Positions 6,571 through 6,977 of a stretch of 6,977 nucleotides of DNA are shown here, piece after piece (position 1 is the stretch's first letter; each line of letters starts with the position of its first letter). Under the pieces are notes generated by a model. That model ran no database searches and was not told the DNA's origin. It saw only the letters and a program-made list of their open reading frames with translations. The DNA is from Nitrospirota bacterium. GTDB taxonomy: Bacteria > Nitrospirota > UBA9217. Location of the stretch: contig JAJYKN010000069.1 in assembly GCA_021788515.1 (NCBI GenBank), forward strand, positions 1 through 6,977, in the 5' to 3' direction. Made by a program: the position numbers and the translations under genes.

Positions 6571-6586
6571 CGTGAGTAAAATCACG
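6571..6586. promoter_or_regulatory. CRP/FNR-like operator, dyad 2
   Basis: CGTGAGTAAAATCACG has perfectly symmetric half-sites, CGTGA-N6-TCACG, agreeing with the GTGA...TCAC core of CRP-family sites. A wider overlapping inverted repeat, GTGATTT (6550-6556) with AAATCAC (6579-6585), links the two dyads. The cognate regulator is not in the window. Confidence 0.45.
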
Positions 6587-6632
6587 TTATTGTGTTGCGC
6601 TCGTTACGGGAAAGCATAAATGAGGATATGTT

Positions 6633-6977
6633 TTGACAATTCGTTCCTGGCCCGAATGCCCGGGAGGGGATGAGGCCGCATTTCGTGTGACGACGGCGTT
6701 TCATCGCATCCTCCTGAAGGCGGTCGGGAAAACGGGGGCCCGTTTGGTTCTTGTGGATATGGGCCCCAATCTGGGTGCGATCAACCGGTCGGCCCTGATC
6801 GCCGCGGATCGGGTCGTGATTCCTCTCACCCCAGACCTTTTTTCCCTCCAGGGATTGAAGAATTTGGGACCGACCTTGAGGGAATGGCGAAAAGGATGGA
6901 AGAAACGACTGGAATAGCTGCCGACCGGGACCGGCATACCGGTTCCCGATGGAGAGATGCGTCCCGCAGGATACGTC
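6633..6977 (+). pseudogene. ParA-family ATPase, 5'-truncated and interrupted by an in-frame TAG
   Basis: The frame from TTG 6633 to TAG 6915-6917 gives 94 residues of the second half of a ParA/MinD-type partitioning ATPase. LVLVDMGPNLGAINRSALIAAD (residues 38-59) contains the Walker B-like VDMGPN and the NR motif of a known ParA subgroup, and VVIPLTPDLFSLQGLKNLGPTLREW (61-85) continues it. The Walker A (KGGVGKT) half is absent: upstream is AT-rich non-coding DNA beginning at about 6632. After the TAG the same frame continues as LPTGTG, then GEMRPAGYV, to the window end. This matches the point after the WR...RL segment where family members continue with a GYV run, so the TAG looks like a nonsense mutation. 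TGAGGA (6621-6626) lies 6 bases before the TTG, so a short peptide could still be made. Without Walker A it cannot be a working ATPase. Confidence 0.75.

Larger units (their letters stand above)
6255..6632. other. AT-rich intergenic regulatory stretch without a gene
   Basis: This stretch lies between the leftward 712-aa gene and the rightward ParA remnant. No frame in it gives a recognisable protein. It is clearly richer in A and T than its flanks, most of all from about 6480 to 6590. It holds a hairpin with a minus-strand T-run, two CRP/FNR-like dyads, and TATATA- and TACAAT-like boxes. The 712-aa transcript would carry a leader of perhaps 250-300 bases if started in the AT-rich core. Confidence 0.55.

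Noticed and set aside
6372..6575. A 67-codon plus-strand frame in the AT-rich gap
   Set aside because: It has no ribosome-binding site and no motif, and it covers the hairpin and dyad sites. Low-complexity AT-rich DNA explains it.
6633..6638. TTGACA as a plus-strand -35 box
   Set aside because: It is part of the start region of the ParA remnant, and no -10 box is visible 16-18 bases downstream.

Overview
The window reads as chromosomal or accessory DNA from a bacterium of moderate GC content (mid-50s percent by eye, not computed). The organism cannot be named from it. Nothing indicates CRISPR, rRNA, tRNA or an intact insertion sequence. Most of the window is one leftward (minus-strand) cassette flanked by gene fragments on the plus strand.

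Layout, left to right. Bases 1-276 hold the C-terminal end of an unrecognised plus-strand protein. Bases 277-766 hold no recognisable gene, although a plus-strand frame at 629-811 looks protein-like and may be a gene remnant. Bases 767-3727 encode a large minus-strand protein (986 aa) with an HELVEACTDP metallopeptidase-like motif near its N-terminus and a Cys-rich C-terminal domain. Bases 3771-4045 hold a small membrane-protein gene of the DUF1360 type, split by a one-base frameshift and missed by simple ORF calling. Bases 4103-6241 encode a second large minus-strand protein (712 aa) with a Cys/Trp-rich N-terminal domain like carboxypeptidase-regulatory beta-sandwich domains. Bases 6242-6632 are a non-coding, AT-rich regulatory stretch with two CRP/FNR-like dyads and a hairpin followed by a T-run on the minus strand. 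From 6633 to the end is the C-terminal half of a ParA-family ATPase. It lacks its Walker A region and is interrupted by an in-frame TAG, yet family-like sequence continues after the stop.

The three minus-strand genes lie in the order 712-aa protein, DUF1360, 986-aa protein, with gaps of about 57 and 43 bases, so they look like one transcription unit started from the AT-rich region. Neither large protein has a Sec signal peptide, although both look like extracellular, beta-rich proteins. Their joint function is not known to me. Broken genes inside and beside the cassette suggest an accessory locus placed among decayed mobile or plasmid-type genes.
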